A program made the position numbers and the translations under genes. From Hyphomonadaceae bacterium (GTDB lineage Bacteria > Pseudomonadota > Alphaproteobacteria > Caulobacterales > Hyphomonadaceae), in assembly GCA_016714495.1 (NCBI GenBank), contig JADKDU010000001.1, forward strand, positions 744,001 through 808,000: DNA of 64,000 bases, written 5' to 3'. Below the pieces are notes generated by a model. That model searched no databases, was not told the DNA's origin, and saw nothing but the letters and a program-made list of their open reading frames with translations. Below are positions 18,026-25,848 of this stretch, one piece after another (position 1 is the stretch's first letter; every line of letters begins with the position of its first letter).

Positions 18026-19047
18026 GCAACTCCTTCAAGCTGTTTCAGCCCCGGCAGGCGGAACCCCTCGTCGGGAGGAGCATCCCATGCCGGCGCATCC
18101 GTCCGCAGCGCCCAGCGCAGACGCGCCGAACGAGCCCGCGGATTGGCTTCGAGTTCCGCTTCACTCGGCTCGATGGCCTTGCGCTGAAGAACCTCGAAGG
18201 TCGGCGTCTTGCCCTTGGGCGTTCCCGGCAGGTGCCGTGACGCGCCCGGCTCGTTGCCGGATCGCGCCCTGAGGAACAGCTTCACGATCCGATCTTCGAT
18301 TGAATGGAAGGTTACGACGACCAGCCGCCCGCCTGGTTTTAGCACGCGCTCAGCCGCCGCCAGCGCCCGCACCAGCTCGCCGCTTTCGTCATTCACCCAC
18401 ATCCGTAGCGCCTGGAACGAGCGTGTCGCCGGATGCGTCGGCTTGCCGCGCCGCCCGCCCAGCGAGCGTTCGATGCAGTCCGCCAGCTCCAGCGTCGTTT
18501 CGAATTTCTGCGTCTTGCGGCGGAAGACGATCCCGCGCGCCACGCGCCGAGCCCCGGGCTCTTCGCCAAGAATATGGAAGATATCCGCCAGCTCGCCCTC
18601 GGTCAGATGGTTCACCGCGTCGGCCGCGCTCGGCCCCTTCTTCTCCATGCGCATGTCCAGCGGACCATCGCGCATGAAGGAAAAGCCCCGACCCGCCTCG
18701 TCGATCTGGAAGGACGAAACGCCAAGGTCCAGCATCACGCCGTCGACATTGTCCCTGCCCGTCGCATGGACGATCGATTCAAGTTCGCCAAACCGCCCGG
18801 GCGCCGGGATCAGACGGGCATCCTTGCCCGCATGCGCCCAAGCCCGCTCCATCGCCTCCGGATCGCGGTCGATCCCGATCAGCGTGATATTCGCCACCGC
18901 CAGCGCGGCGCGCGCATAGCCGCCGCCGCCATAGGTGCCGTCCACCATTACCGCGCCATTCACCGGCGCGAGCGCATGGATCACCTCCTCGATGAGCACA
19001 GGCACATGCCCTGAAGGCGCCGGAGAATTCAGCTCCAGCTCGCTCAT
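18022..19047 (-). CDS. rsmH: 16S rRNA (cytosine(1402)-N(4))-methyltransferase RsmH
   Basis: 341 residues. SAM-dependent methyltransferase modifying C1402 of 16S rRNA, formerly MraW. HVPVLIEEVIHAL and DGTYGGGGYARA form the start and SAM loop. DLGVSSFQIDEAGRGFSF, GPLDMRM and LVVVTFHSIEDRIVK are family signatures. The C-terminal RSARLRWALR is also typical. Normal length. Overlaps mraZ by 4 bp and ftsL by 4 bp. Confidence 0.98.
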   Translation of the reverse strand: MSELELNSPAPSGHVPVLIEEVIHALAPVNGAVMVDGTYGGGGYARAALAVANITLIGIDRDPEAMERAWAHAGKDARLIPAPGRFGELESIVHATGRDNVDGVMLDLGVSSFQIDEAGRGFSFMRDGPLDMRMEKKGPSAADAVNHLTEGELADIFHILGEEPGARRVARGIVFRRKTQKFETTLELADCIERSLGGRRGKPTHPATRSFQALRMWVNDESGELVRALAAAERVLKPGGRLVVVTFHSIEDRIVKLFLRARSGNEPGASRHLPGTPKGKTPTFEVLQRKAIEPSEAELEANPRARSARLRWALRTDAPAWDAPPDEGFRLPGLKQLEGVA

Positions 19048-19508
19048 TCCGCCGCCGCCTGACCCGCGCGCCGCGGTTTGGCTTTCAGCAGCCCCAGACT
19101 TTCGCGGGCGAGCGCGCGCATCTGTTCGCGCATCGCTTCGAACGCTCGCGGTTCCCAGATCTGGAAGCGGTCGCCGAGCCCGACGAACTTGGCCTTTTCC
19201 GTGATGCCCGCCTTGGCCAGTAGTTCCGCGTCCAGCACGATCCGTCCGCCCTCATCGAATTTCGACGGCCTCGCCTCACCCATGATGTAGGTCGCCAGCG
19301 CGTACCGGCGCGGGTCCATCAGATCGAGGTCGGCCATGGAATCCTCAAAGCCCTCCATCAGGCGCATCCCCGCGCCTTCGATGCAGGCCTTGTCCAGCGA
19401 AGGCCACAGATAGACGCTGTCCTCGCCGCCAAGAGATTTGCGGAAAGGTGCGGGAATGGAGACCCGCTTCTTTGCATCAACGCTGCTCTCGAAAGAGGAG
19501 AGAAACAT
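19044..19508 (-). CDS. mraZ: Transcriptional regulator MraZ
   Basis: 154 residues. Double AbrB-fold DNA-binding protein that heads the dcw operon and, in characterised bacteria, binds its own promoter. The first SpoVT/AbrB repeat contains DAKKRVSIPAPFRKSL and the second contains KFDEGGRIVLDAELLAKAGI. The C-terminus is a basic RRAGQAAAE tail. Upstream on the minus strand are GGG-containing repeats (CAGGGT, CCGGGC, GCGGGC, AGGGG), but they are not evenly spaced and I do not call an operator. Confidence 0.95.
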   Translation of the reverse strand: MFLSSFESSVDAKKRVSIPAPFRKSLGGEDSVYLWPSLDKACIEGAGMRLMEGFEDSMADLDLMDPRRYALATYIMGEARPSKFDEGGRIVLDAELLAKAGITEKAKFVGLGDRFQIWEPRAFEAMREQMRALARESLGLLKAKPRRAGQAAAE

Positions 19509-19822
19509 ACCCCTGATTGCCCGCTTGGCGCTCGCCCGGATGGGCTAGCGCACCCTGAAAATGTCTCGCCACGAAGCCCCTTCCGTGGAGCTTCAGGGGA
19601 TACCATGGGAGCACATGGGCCACAACGGGACGTTAGGCCATCGTTAACCATTGGAACGTCCGCCGCCGGAACAAATCGAGTAGATCGGTTAGCTATATCG
19701 GCGGGGGTGTGGATAAGTGGTTAGCGAGATGTGAACCGCTTGCGGATTCCGCCTGTCATTACTGGTGTTCGCGCGGTTGAAACGTCGCGCTCTGCTGTCC
19801 ACAACAAATGCGTAAAGATCGA

Positions 19823-20216
19823 TCAGGCGGCCTGTAAGCCGGGTTCTGTCCACCATCTTGCGACGGATGGGCGACCATTCCTCTGGGACGATCCTTGCGG
19901 ACCGCCTCGCGCGACCAACCCGGATGGAGCGCGAAGGCGCGCCTGTCAGTTGCCTGACGCCCATCCCTATTCGGTCTTGCTCCAGGCGGGGCTTGCCTTG
20001 CCATCCCTGTCACCAGGAACGCGGTGGGCTCTTACCCCACCCTTTCACCCTTACCCGGGACAAGTCCCGGGCGGTTTGCTTTCTGTGGCGCTATCCCTCG
20101 GGTTGGCCGGCCTTGCGGCCGCTTTCCCCGGGCGGACGTTATCCGCCGCCTTGCCTACGTGGAGCCCGGACTTTCCTCTAGCAAGTTACCCAGCCAGCGG
20201 TCGCCCGGCCGCCTGA
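19823..20216 (-). ncRNA. rnpB: RNase P RNA component (type A)
   Basis: The minus strand carries the conserved 5' core GAGGAAAGTCCGGGCTCCAC and the 3' core ACAGAACCCGGCTTACAGGC expected of bacterial RNase P RNA. The P1 helix closes perfectly: TCAGGCGGCC at the 5' end (20216) pairs with GGCCGCCTGA at the 3' end (19823). Length of about 394 nt is usual for alphaproteobacteria. It is the catalytic subunit for 5' maturation of tRNAs. It sits between mraZ and a cytochrome gene, divergent from the latter. Confidence 0.96.
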
Positions 20217-20369
20217 ACGATGGCCCGCCTATACCACACGACCGGAAAAAGAGCGATTCAGCCCGCAGGACAGGTCAAAACCACGCATTGCAGCAATAAC
20301 TGCACGCCGTTATGGCCTGTTCAGGTTCAAGCCGTTAGAAGCTGGCGCAGCGTCACCTGGAGGGTCTGC

Positions 20370-20684
20370 ATGAAACTGTCTGCTCTTGTTCTTGGCTTCG
20401 CGGTTCTCGCCGCCCCGGCGTTCGCTGGCCCGACGGAAGGTGGCGCCATCTTCGAAACCAAGTGCATGATGTGCCATGGCTCGGGCGTGGCCAACGCCCC
20501 GCTGGTCGACAAGCTCGCCGCCCTCGACAACCAGAAGATCATCGATGCGCTCACGACGCCGATCCCTATGATGGCCGGCGTCACCAGCACGCTGAGCGAC
20601 GAAGACAAGCGCAATATCGCCGTCTTCCTCACCAAGAAATCCCTGCCGGCCGCCGGCGGCCTCCCGGAAGTCAAAGCCCAGTAG
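20370..20684 (+). CDS. Small periplasmic c-type cytochrome
   Basis: 104 residues. The signal peptide is cleaved after AFA (about residue 19). One haem-binding CxxCH motif (CMMCH) lies shortly after it. A Met near residue 66-67 (IPMMAGV) could be the distal ligand. The terminal helix SDEDKRNIAVFLTKK is typical of class I cytochrome c. Start ATG 20370 has GGAGG 7 nt upstream. It is probably a soluble electron carrier; partners are not evident from the neighbourhood. Confidence 0.88.
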   Translation: MKLSALVLGFAVLAAPAFAGPTEGGAIFETKCMMCHGSGVANAPLVDKLAALDNQKIIDALTTPIPMMAGVTSTLSDEDKRNIAVFLTKKSLPAAGGLPEVKAQ

Positions 20685-20843
20685 GCTTCTGCCAACGAAC
20701 CGAGCAAAACGGCAGGCCCACCGCCTGCCTTATTCTCTTGGGCGAAGCACTTCCCCGTCCGGGAAGGGGTATGGTGATCTCCGGAAGCAATTCGCAGATT
20801 TTGGTCTGGGAGTTGGACGTATGCGTGGGCCACGGAACATCTG

Positions 20844-21439
20844 GCCAAGACCGGCCGGGTGGATGCGCGCGTGCTTGCGCAAATGGGTCCGCCTGCGTCT
20901 CAGGCCGACAAGGTCCGTCGATGCCGGCCGACGGCGGCTGGCCGAACTGACGGCGCGCAGGCAGGACATCGTCAGCCACATAACAGCCGAGACGCAACGC
21001 CTGGCCATGGCGCGCGATCCCAACGCGCCGCGCGACATCGGGCGGTTGCTTGGCATCCTGCGGGGACGGCGCGCGGCCATCGAGAAGGAGATCGCCTGCC
21101 ACACAGCTCCTGCGAGCAGCTCGGCGCTGATGCTGCGCGCTGCGCATCGCCCCGGGCGTCGGCCAAGCCATCGCGGCCGTGCTGCTGGCGAGCCTGCCGG
21201 AAGCGGGACAGCTCGATCGTCGCGTCATAGTAAGCCTTGCCGGTGTTGCGCCTCACGTCTGCGACTCGGGTCACAGGCGCGGCAAGCGCCACATCTGGGG
21301 CGGGCGCGCGGATGTCCGCCGCGTCCTCTATATCGCAGCCTTCGTCGCAAGCAGGCGCAATCCCCTCCTCAAAGCCGTCCGCGACCGGATACAGTCTGCC
21401 GGAAAACCTGCAATTCGCGATCAGCGCGACTTCGCCTGA
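20844..21439 (+). pseudogene. Remnant of an IS110-family transposase
   Basis: Three frames read in succession give pieces of one IS110/IS1111 transposase. AKTGRVDARVLAQMG comes first (from 20844), then RRRLAELTARRQDIV and the following helix. The transposase_20 core comes last: IAPGVGQAIAAVLLASLP, SLAGVAPHVCDSG, RRGKRHIWGGRADVRRVLY and NPLLKAVRDR. At least two frameshifts separate them and the N-terminal DEDD catalytic part is missing. No terminal ends or target duplication were found. The element is inactive. Confidence 0.82.
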
Positions 21440-21479
21440 AACAAGACAGTTGCTCGTCTCGCGTGCCTGCACGCGATCC

Positions 21480-21660
21480 ACCTCCTCCCGTCTTCGACTG
21501 GTGGAGGCAAATGCTTTGCCGCAACGAAGGGGAATTGCCTCCACCAGTTTGCAAAACTGCGGGAGATGGATTGGCGCGTCTTCGCGGCGAGGCGGAGGGA
21601 GCGTCCCTCCGCCTCGCCGCGCCTTAAGCGCGCGCATCCTTTGTTGTTGCGGTCCCACCA
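21480..21660. repeat. Composite inverted-repeat element (two strong hairpins)
   Basis: Two long dyads lie side by side after the IS110 remnant. The first pairs 21498-21510 with 21535-21547, a perfect 13-bp match around a 24-nt spacer. The second is a perfect 17-bp stem (21584-21600 with 21604-21620) around a GCG loop. No gene is convincing here; the open frames on both strands are low-complexity by-products. Its structure is that of REP- or MITE-like intergenic repeats common in alphaproteobacteria, but copy number cannot be judged from one window. Confidence 0.6.
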
Positions 21661-21786
21661 CACCAGCGCCTCGCCTACCTCCCAAATACAATCTGCCGCA
21701 GTGACTTGTTGACCTTGCGCACCGAGCCTTCGCATGTGGAAGGCGAAACGCCGGAACGCGTCGCCTCAGGCTCGGAGGGAAGACGC

Positions 21787-22221
21787 ATGCTTCATGCAAG
21801 ACGCGCCGCAATGGCCGACGCCAGCGGCGCCGCAACGCTCGCCGCCATTGGCATCACATCGGCCAACGCCGCGCCACGGCGCATGACGCAAGGCGAGATC
21901 GACCGCGAACTCCGCCTCTGGGTCAGCGACGGTTTCTGCCGCCAGACTTGGAACGAGCAAGGCCATGTCTGGAGCGAAGTGCGCGACAAGCTCGTCATGC
22001 GCGAAGACGAAATCGTCCGCATCAGCATCCTCAACGACACACCGTCGGTCTGCGTGATCTCCTTCGGCGACCGCCGCTCGCTGCTGCGTATCCGCGCTGG
22101 CGAAGCCGCCGTCATCGACCTCTTTGTCGACAACAATGAACCTTTCGAGATTTCCGTCGTCGGCCAGCCGCCGCTCTCGCGCCCTGTCAAGGTGCGCTCC
22201 AACGAAAACGCTCAGGCGTAG
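21787..22221 (+). CDS. Hypothetical secreted protein
   Basis: 144 residues from ATG 21787. The N-terminus (MLHARRAAMADASGAATLAA...ANAAPRRM) reads as a signal peptide ending near ANAAP. The mature part is acidic and rich in beta-prone stretches (DEIVRISILNDTPSVCVISFGDRRSLLRI). There are two cysteines (FCRQTW and VCVIS). I do not recognise the family. It converges on the BLUF gene, stop to stop with 1 bp between. Codon usage matches the neighbours, supporting a real gene. Confidence 0.65.
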   Translation: MLHARRAAMADASGAATLAAIGITSANAAPRRMTQGEIDRELRLWVSDGFCRQTWNEQGHVWSEVRDKLVMREDEIVRISILNDTPSVCVISFGDRRSLLRIRAGEAAVIDLFVDNNEPFEISVVGQPPLSRPVKVRSNENAQA

Positions 22222-22222
22222 A

Positions 22223-22675
22223 TCAGGCTGTCCGCAGCGGATTGAACGACGAGATCAACTCCCACAGCCCATTATCCGCGCCCGGCGCCGGCGTGCCGAT
22301 CATGTGCGACCGGGCGTTCACCGCCTGACGAAGATCACTGAACGCCTGCTTCTCGCCAGCCAAAAGATTCCGCGCCGCCACGAAGTGCATCGGCGAATCA
22401 GCAAACGCCCGTTCCTCGATGGCGCGCGCTTCAAGCGTGATCATCCCCGAATGCCGGCGATCCTTGCGGATCCGCTCCGCCACGCTCATGACGCCGGCGG
22501 GTGGGCCTTCCAACATCTGCAAGAAAGCGCCCTCGTAGAAAAGCAAAAGGCCGGTAATCCCGGCCCTCGCATTCCCTGACTTCGCGCGCAGATAAATGCG
22601 GTCGAGCTCTTCAGCTCTCAGCACGCCAACGGCAGTGCTCATGTAGACGATGCGATGTAAGGCTCCGGAAGGCAT
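22223..22675 (-). CDS. BLUF-domain blue-light sensor
   Basis: 150 residues, essentially a lone BLUF (FAD blue-light) domain at residues ~5-100 with a short C-terminal extension. The photochemical residues are visible: Tyr11 (HRIVYMS), Asn35 (GNARAGITG) and Gln53 (FLQMLEG). ITGLLLFYEGAFLQMLEGP is the family core. With no attached effector domain it should signal by protein-protein contact, as in PixD/YcgF-type short BLUF proteins, but the partner is unknown. Start ATG 22675 is chosen over a TTG two codons upstream. Confidence 0.92.
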   Translation of the reverse strand: MPSGALHRIVYMSTAVGVLRAEELDRIYLRAKSGNARAGITGLLLFYEGAFLQMLEGPPAGVMSVAERIRKDRRHSGMITLEARAIEERAFADSPMHFVAARNLLAGEKQAFSDLRQAVNARSHMIGTPAPGADNGLWELISSFNPLRTA

Positions 22676-22801
22676 GACCAACTCCGTTCAACCTGCAGGA
22701 ATCATGATCCAACAATGGTGAACGGGGAATTAGCGTTTCTGTCGCACTACTGTTCCGTGACGCACTGTGTGCCTCGTGAGCAACGCAGCTCGCGAGCACT
22801 C

Positions 22802-23548
22802 TCACGCCGTGGCTGCCACCAGCTCCGCTACGGAATTGGCAAGCGTCACGGTTTCGGTATCGCCCTCCCCGTTGATCCGCTCTGGCCGCCAGCGCCGCTG
22901 GAAAGCGCGCACAACCGCGGCTGTGTTCTCGTCGAACACGCCCGTGACCACGATACGATAACCGATCGCCGCAAGAGCCCGCTGAAGTCCCTCGACCGTC
23001 ACGCCCGCATCGCCCAGCGCCGCGCCATGCGTCATCCACGGCTCAGGCCGCGCAGGTTGTGGCCACAATCCGATACCGGCATCCGCCAGCCGCTTCCACG
23101 GAAAGCGCTCACCGGGATCTTCCTTGCGATCCGGCGCGATGTCGGAATGCGCCACAATCCGTTCAGGGGGAATCGCCCAGCGTCCGAGAATGCCTTGGCA
23201 CAGCGCGATTACCGCTTCGATCTGAGCATCGGGAAAAGGCGGCAATCCGAAATCATGACCGCCGTTCACGATCTCAACGCCGATCGAGCGTGAATTGATA
23301 TCCTCGTCGCCGCGCCACCAGCTGCGCCCGGCCTGCCAAGCGCGCTTGTCCTCGGCGACCAGCTGGAACACGCGTCCGTCTTCCTCGACCATGTAGTGCG
23401 CCGAGACGCGCGGCTCGTTGAGGTCCTGCATCCGGGCAAGCGCGGTCGGCCCGTCCTTCATGCCGGTGTAGTGCAGCACCAGCATGTCGAGCGGATGCAA
23501 TCGGTCGTTGAAGTTGGGGCTCGGGGCCTGGATGATCTGAAGCGTCAT
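22802..23548 (-). CDS. N-acetylmuramoyl-L-alanine amidase (AmiD-type) with peptidoglycan-binding domain
   Basis: 248 residues. Amidase_2 domain at residues ~15-165: MLVLHYTGM supplies the first zinc His, and IVAHSDIAPDRKEDPG the second His and catalytic Asp/Lys region. EDGRVFQLV and SIGVEIVN are typical. A C-terminal PG_binding_1 domain (VEGLQRALAAIGY...TAAVVRAFQRRW) targets the wall. No clear signal peptide is seen; family members include cytoplasmic and outer-membrane recycling enzymes. The start overlaps the stop of the EamA permease by 4 bp, so they are co-transcribed. Confidence 0.9.
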   Translation of the reverse strand: MTLQIIQAPSPNFNDRLHPLDMLVLHYTGMKDGPTALARMQDLNEPRVSAHYMVEEDGRVFQLVAEDKRAWQAGRSWWRGDEDINSRSIGVEIVNGGHDFGLPPFPDAQIEAVIALCQGILGRWAIPPERIVAHSDIAPDRKEDPGERFPWKRLADAGIGLWPQPARPEPWMTHGAALGDAGVTVEGLQRALAAIGYRIVVTGVFDENTAAVVRAFQRRWRPERINGEGDTETVTLANSVAELVAATA

Positions 23549-24438
23549 GGTCCGATCTTGTCGCCAACCAGCGCCTCTGGAAAGCGCCGGTTCGGCCGCA
23601 CCATGATCACGCCGACCCCGACCAACGCAACAACCGCTCCAACAATCAGTTTCGCGGTCAGCGGCTCGCCCAGCAGGGCGATGCCCAAGACAAGGCCCCA
23701 GATAGGCGTCATCAGGGTCAGCGGCGAAATCAGCGTCACGTCGTACTTCTTGATCATCCGGTAGAACGTCCCGTGTCCGAAGATCGACACGGCGAGCACG
23801 GCAAAGGCTGTCGACAGATAGATCAGCGGATCGCCCGACATCACTGCTTTGGCCTGTCCTGTTTCGGTAGCGAAAGACATCGCCATCAGTGGAACAACCG
23901 AGAACATGCCGACCCAAGCCTGCAGCTTCATCGCCGACATGGGCTCGATCCGCTTCATCAGCACGCTAGCCGCCGAGGAAGATACCGCTGCGAGGATCAG
24001 GAAGATCAGGCCAAGCGTCAGCGAGAACCCTTCTGGTTCGATCGCGATGATCATCACGCCGGCAAAGCTCATGACGATGCCAGCCCCGCGCCGCCAGCCG
24101 ATCTGCTCGCCGAGGAACATCATCGAGAAAATCGTCGTGATCGGAACCCCCAGCTGCCCGATCACCGCCGCCGCGCTTGCGGACGCGTTGGCGAGACCGA
24201 GGAACAGAAGACCGAACTGGACCGCACCCATGCCCATCGCGATCAGGAACGTCAGCCCGATCTGCCGTGGCGCCGGAAAGATAAAGGGCGAGAGACACAG
24301 CCCGACCAGACCAAGTCTCACGCCTGCGAAAAAGATCGGCGGCACGTCGGCGGCTGACACGGTCCAGCGGGTGATCACCAGGTTCAGCGCCCAGATCAGG
24401 CAGACGGCGAACAGAAGGCCGAAGTCCGCCGGCTTCAT
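23545..24438 (-). CDS. EamA/DMT-family permease
   Basis: 297 residues with ten hydrophobic helices arranged as two EamA repeats (about residues 8-140 and 155-290). It starts MKPADFGLLFAVCLIWALNLVITRW and has the repeat-ending PITTIFSMMFLGEQ and LTPIWGLVLGIALLGE-like segments. These drug/metabolite exporters work in the inner membrane; the substrate is not predictable. It is translationally coupled to the downstream amidase, possibly implying export or recovery of wall-derived metabolites, which is speculation. Confidence 0.88.
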   Translation of the reverse strand: MKPADFGLLFAVCLIWALNLVITRWTVSAADVPPIFFAGVRLGLVGLCLSPFIFPAPRQIGLTFLIAMGMGAVQFGLLFLGLANASASAAAVIGQLGVPITTIFSMMFLGEQIGWRRGAGIVMSFAGVMIIAIEPEGFSLTLGLIFLILAAVSSSAASVLMKRIEPMSAMKLQAWVGMFSVVPLMAMSFATETGQAKAVMSGDPLIYLSTAFAVLAVSIFGHGTFYRMIKKYDVTLISPLTLMTPIWGLVLGIALLGEPLTAKLIVGAVVALVGVGVIMVRPNRRFPEALVGDKIGP

Positions 24439-24536
24439 CCGCGGATCCTGAAAACGTGATGGTCAGAAGCTTTCATCCCGCCGCAAGCTTTCGCGCCGCA
24501 CGATGCGACGCGCAAGCCTTCTTGCTAAGAAGAAGC

Positions 24537-24818
24537 TTAGATTTCGATGACCCAGCCATCGGCCGTGCGCCGGGCTTCCAGCGTGTCGCCAGCGCCCGAC
24601 CCAGAGCCATGCACCGGCTTGCGGCGAGGCCGCGCGAACGTCAGGAAGACGGCGGCGATCGCCAGCATGATGCCCACAAAGGTGGTGGCCACGAGCGCCA
24701 CGAAGGCCGCGACAATCAGGAAAAGACCAAATCCAGCCTTGGCGAGGAAACCGCCAAACGACTTCATCGCCAAGTGAAAGCGCGTTCCGAAATCGGATGG
24801 GCCAAGAGTTTCGGTCAT
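24537..24818 (-). CDS. Small inner-membrane protein, unknown
   Basis: 93 residues. A polar N-terminus (MTETLGPSDFGTRFHLAMK) is followed by a long hydrophobic stretch at about residues 24-61 (two helices, GFGLFLIVAAFVALVA and VGIMLAIAAVFLTFA). A basic linker and a C-terminal ADGWVIEI complete it. The last part resembles the end of small DUF proteins encoded near DnaJ-like genes, but I do not recognise the family. It stands 45 bp downstream of the DjlA-like gene on the same strand. Confidence 0.65.
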   Translation of the reverse strand: MTETLGPSDFGTRFHLAMKSFGGFLAKAGFGLFLIVAAFVALVATTFVGIMLAIAAVFLTFARPRRKPVHGSGSGAGDTLEARRTADGWVIEI

Positions 24819-24863
24819 TCAGGGCTCCCTGCACTTTGAAAAGTGCGCCCGCTGACCCGAATG

Positions 24864-25571
24864 TCAATCGGCCCGAGTGAGAAAACCACGCTCGGCCCGG
24901 ATCCGCGCGTAGGCGGTCGTGATCGCCGCGGATTTTTCGTTGGCCACCGGCTCGTATTCGCGCGGCGCCGATTTCACGCCCGCAGCGGTGTCCGGGTGAT
25001 TCTCGAGCATCAGGCGGCGATAGGCGGCGCGGACCTGTTCGAACGAGACGTCATGCGCAAGCCCCAGCACCAGGTAAGGATCATCAGCGTCTGGCCCGAG
25101 ATGACTGGCCTTAATGCGTCGGAACCGGTCTTCGTTGAAGCCGAAGAGATCGGCCACGCTCTTGAGATAGGCGATCTCCTCGCCGGTGATCGTTCCATCC
25201 GCCGCCGCGATCTGGAACAATCCGTCAAGGACTCCCTCCAGCAGGCATGGCCGGTCGCGATAGCGGCGCGCGATGCGGCGGGCATAGTTTTCGTAGCCGA
25301 TCACGGTCTGTCGCGCGATGTTGAACACACGCCTTATTGCCGCCTCATCTCCCGGCGCTGATCGGAACACGCGCGAAAAAGCGGCGACCTCGTCAATCGT
25401 CACGAGGCCATCGGCTTTCGCGAGTTTCGCACTAAGGCCCACAATCGCTGCTGTGAATTCAAGATCATTCGGGTCCGGCCCACACAGCGCCGGGCCTACA
25501 CCCCCGCCGGGCGCCGCGTCATCCTCGAAGGCGCGCCGGGCGACGGATGACAATTGCGACCAGATACTCAT
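24864..25571 (-). CDS. DjlA-like co-chaperone (TerB domain plus J domain)
   Basis: 235 residues from ATG 25571. The N-terminal two thirds is a TerB/DjlA-type helical domain (FTAAIVGLSAKLAKADGLVT and GLFQIAAADGTITGEEIAYL). The C-terminal 65 residues form a DnaJ domain (PYLVLGLAHDVSFEQVRAAY) whose HPD tripeptide is present in LENHPDTAA. Such proteins stimulate the ATPase of DnaK. Unlike enterobacterial DjlA there is no N-terminal membrane anchor, so it is probably cytoplasmic, as in other alphaproteobacterial homologues. Confidence 0.9.
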   Translation of the reverse strand: MSIWSQLSSVARRAFEDDAAPGGGVGPALCGPDPNDLEFTAAIVGLSAKLAKADGLVTIDEVAAFSRVFRSAPGDEAAIRRVFNIARQTVIGYENYARRIARRYRDRPCLLEGVLDGLFQIAAADGTITGEEIAYLKSVADLFGFNEDRFRRIKASHLGPDADDPYLVLGLAHDVSFEQVRAAYRRLMLENHPDTAAGVKSAPREYEPVANEKSAAITTAYARIRAERGFLTRAD

Positions 25572-25630
25572 CTGAAACGCTCTATGCACCCATGCATGGG
25601 TGCGGCGCAATCGGTACTCACCCCGAAGGG

Positions 25631-25658
25631 TTGGATTCGAAAATCAGCACCCTAAATA
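25631..25658 (+). promoter_or_regulatory. Candidate sigma-70 promoter for the sRNA candidate
   Basis: TTGGAT (25631-25636) and TAAATA (25653-25658) are separated by 16 bp in the gap between djlA and the DEAD-box helicase. Transcription would begin near 25665, immediately ahead of the structured stretch. Inference only. Confidence 0.4.
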
Positions 25659-25659
25659 A

Positions 25660-25825
25660 CTGCTGTTCCCGGAACCCCGAGCGTTCCAGGGAGTAGTTTC
25701 CAGGCAGTCGCAAGGCGACCGTGGAAACAGAAGTTCTGACCCGGCGATCTAGTCCCCCCACGTCCCCCCGCCGGGAAAGGAAGCGCCGCCGCCGCCCTTA
25801 CGGGCCGGCGGCGGTTGCCTTTGCA
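25660..25825 (+). ncRNA. Candidate structured small RNA with intrinsic-type 3' hairpin
   Basis: In the 275-bp gap between two minus-strand genes the plus strand folds into four successive hairpins. H1 pairs 25666-25675 with 25683-25692 (one bulge). H2 pairs GTTTCCA 25696-25702 with TGGAAAC 25722-25728 and contains an inner GTCGC/GCGAC stem. H3 pairs CCCGGCG 25740-25746 with CGCCGGG 25769-25775 and displays a C-rich loop with two CCCCCC runs. H4 is a long GC hairpin closed by AAAGG 25776-25780 with CCTTT 25818-25822. A C-rich loop can pair with ribosome-binding sites. It does not match the 6S, 4.5S or tmRNA layouts. No known family assigned; unproven. Confidence 0.45.
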
Positions 25826-25848
25826 GGGCGCCTCTTCTCGGAACTCGC

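Noticed and set aside
19509..19600. MraZ-box-like GGG repeats upstream of mraZ
   Set aside because: Repeats are present but irregularly spaced and not of the TGGGA-N5 form, so no operator is claimed.
25660..25825. 6S RNA identity for the structured RNA
   Set aside because: Size fits, but the ends do not pair, there is no long rod with a central bubble, and the 3' hairpin looks like a terminator.
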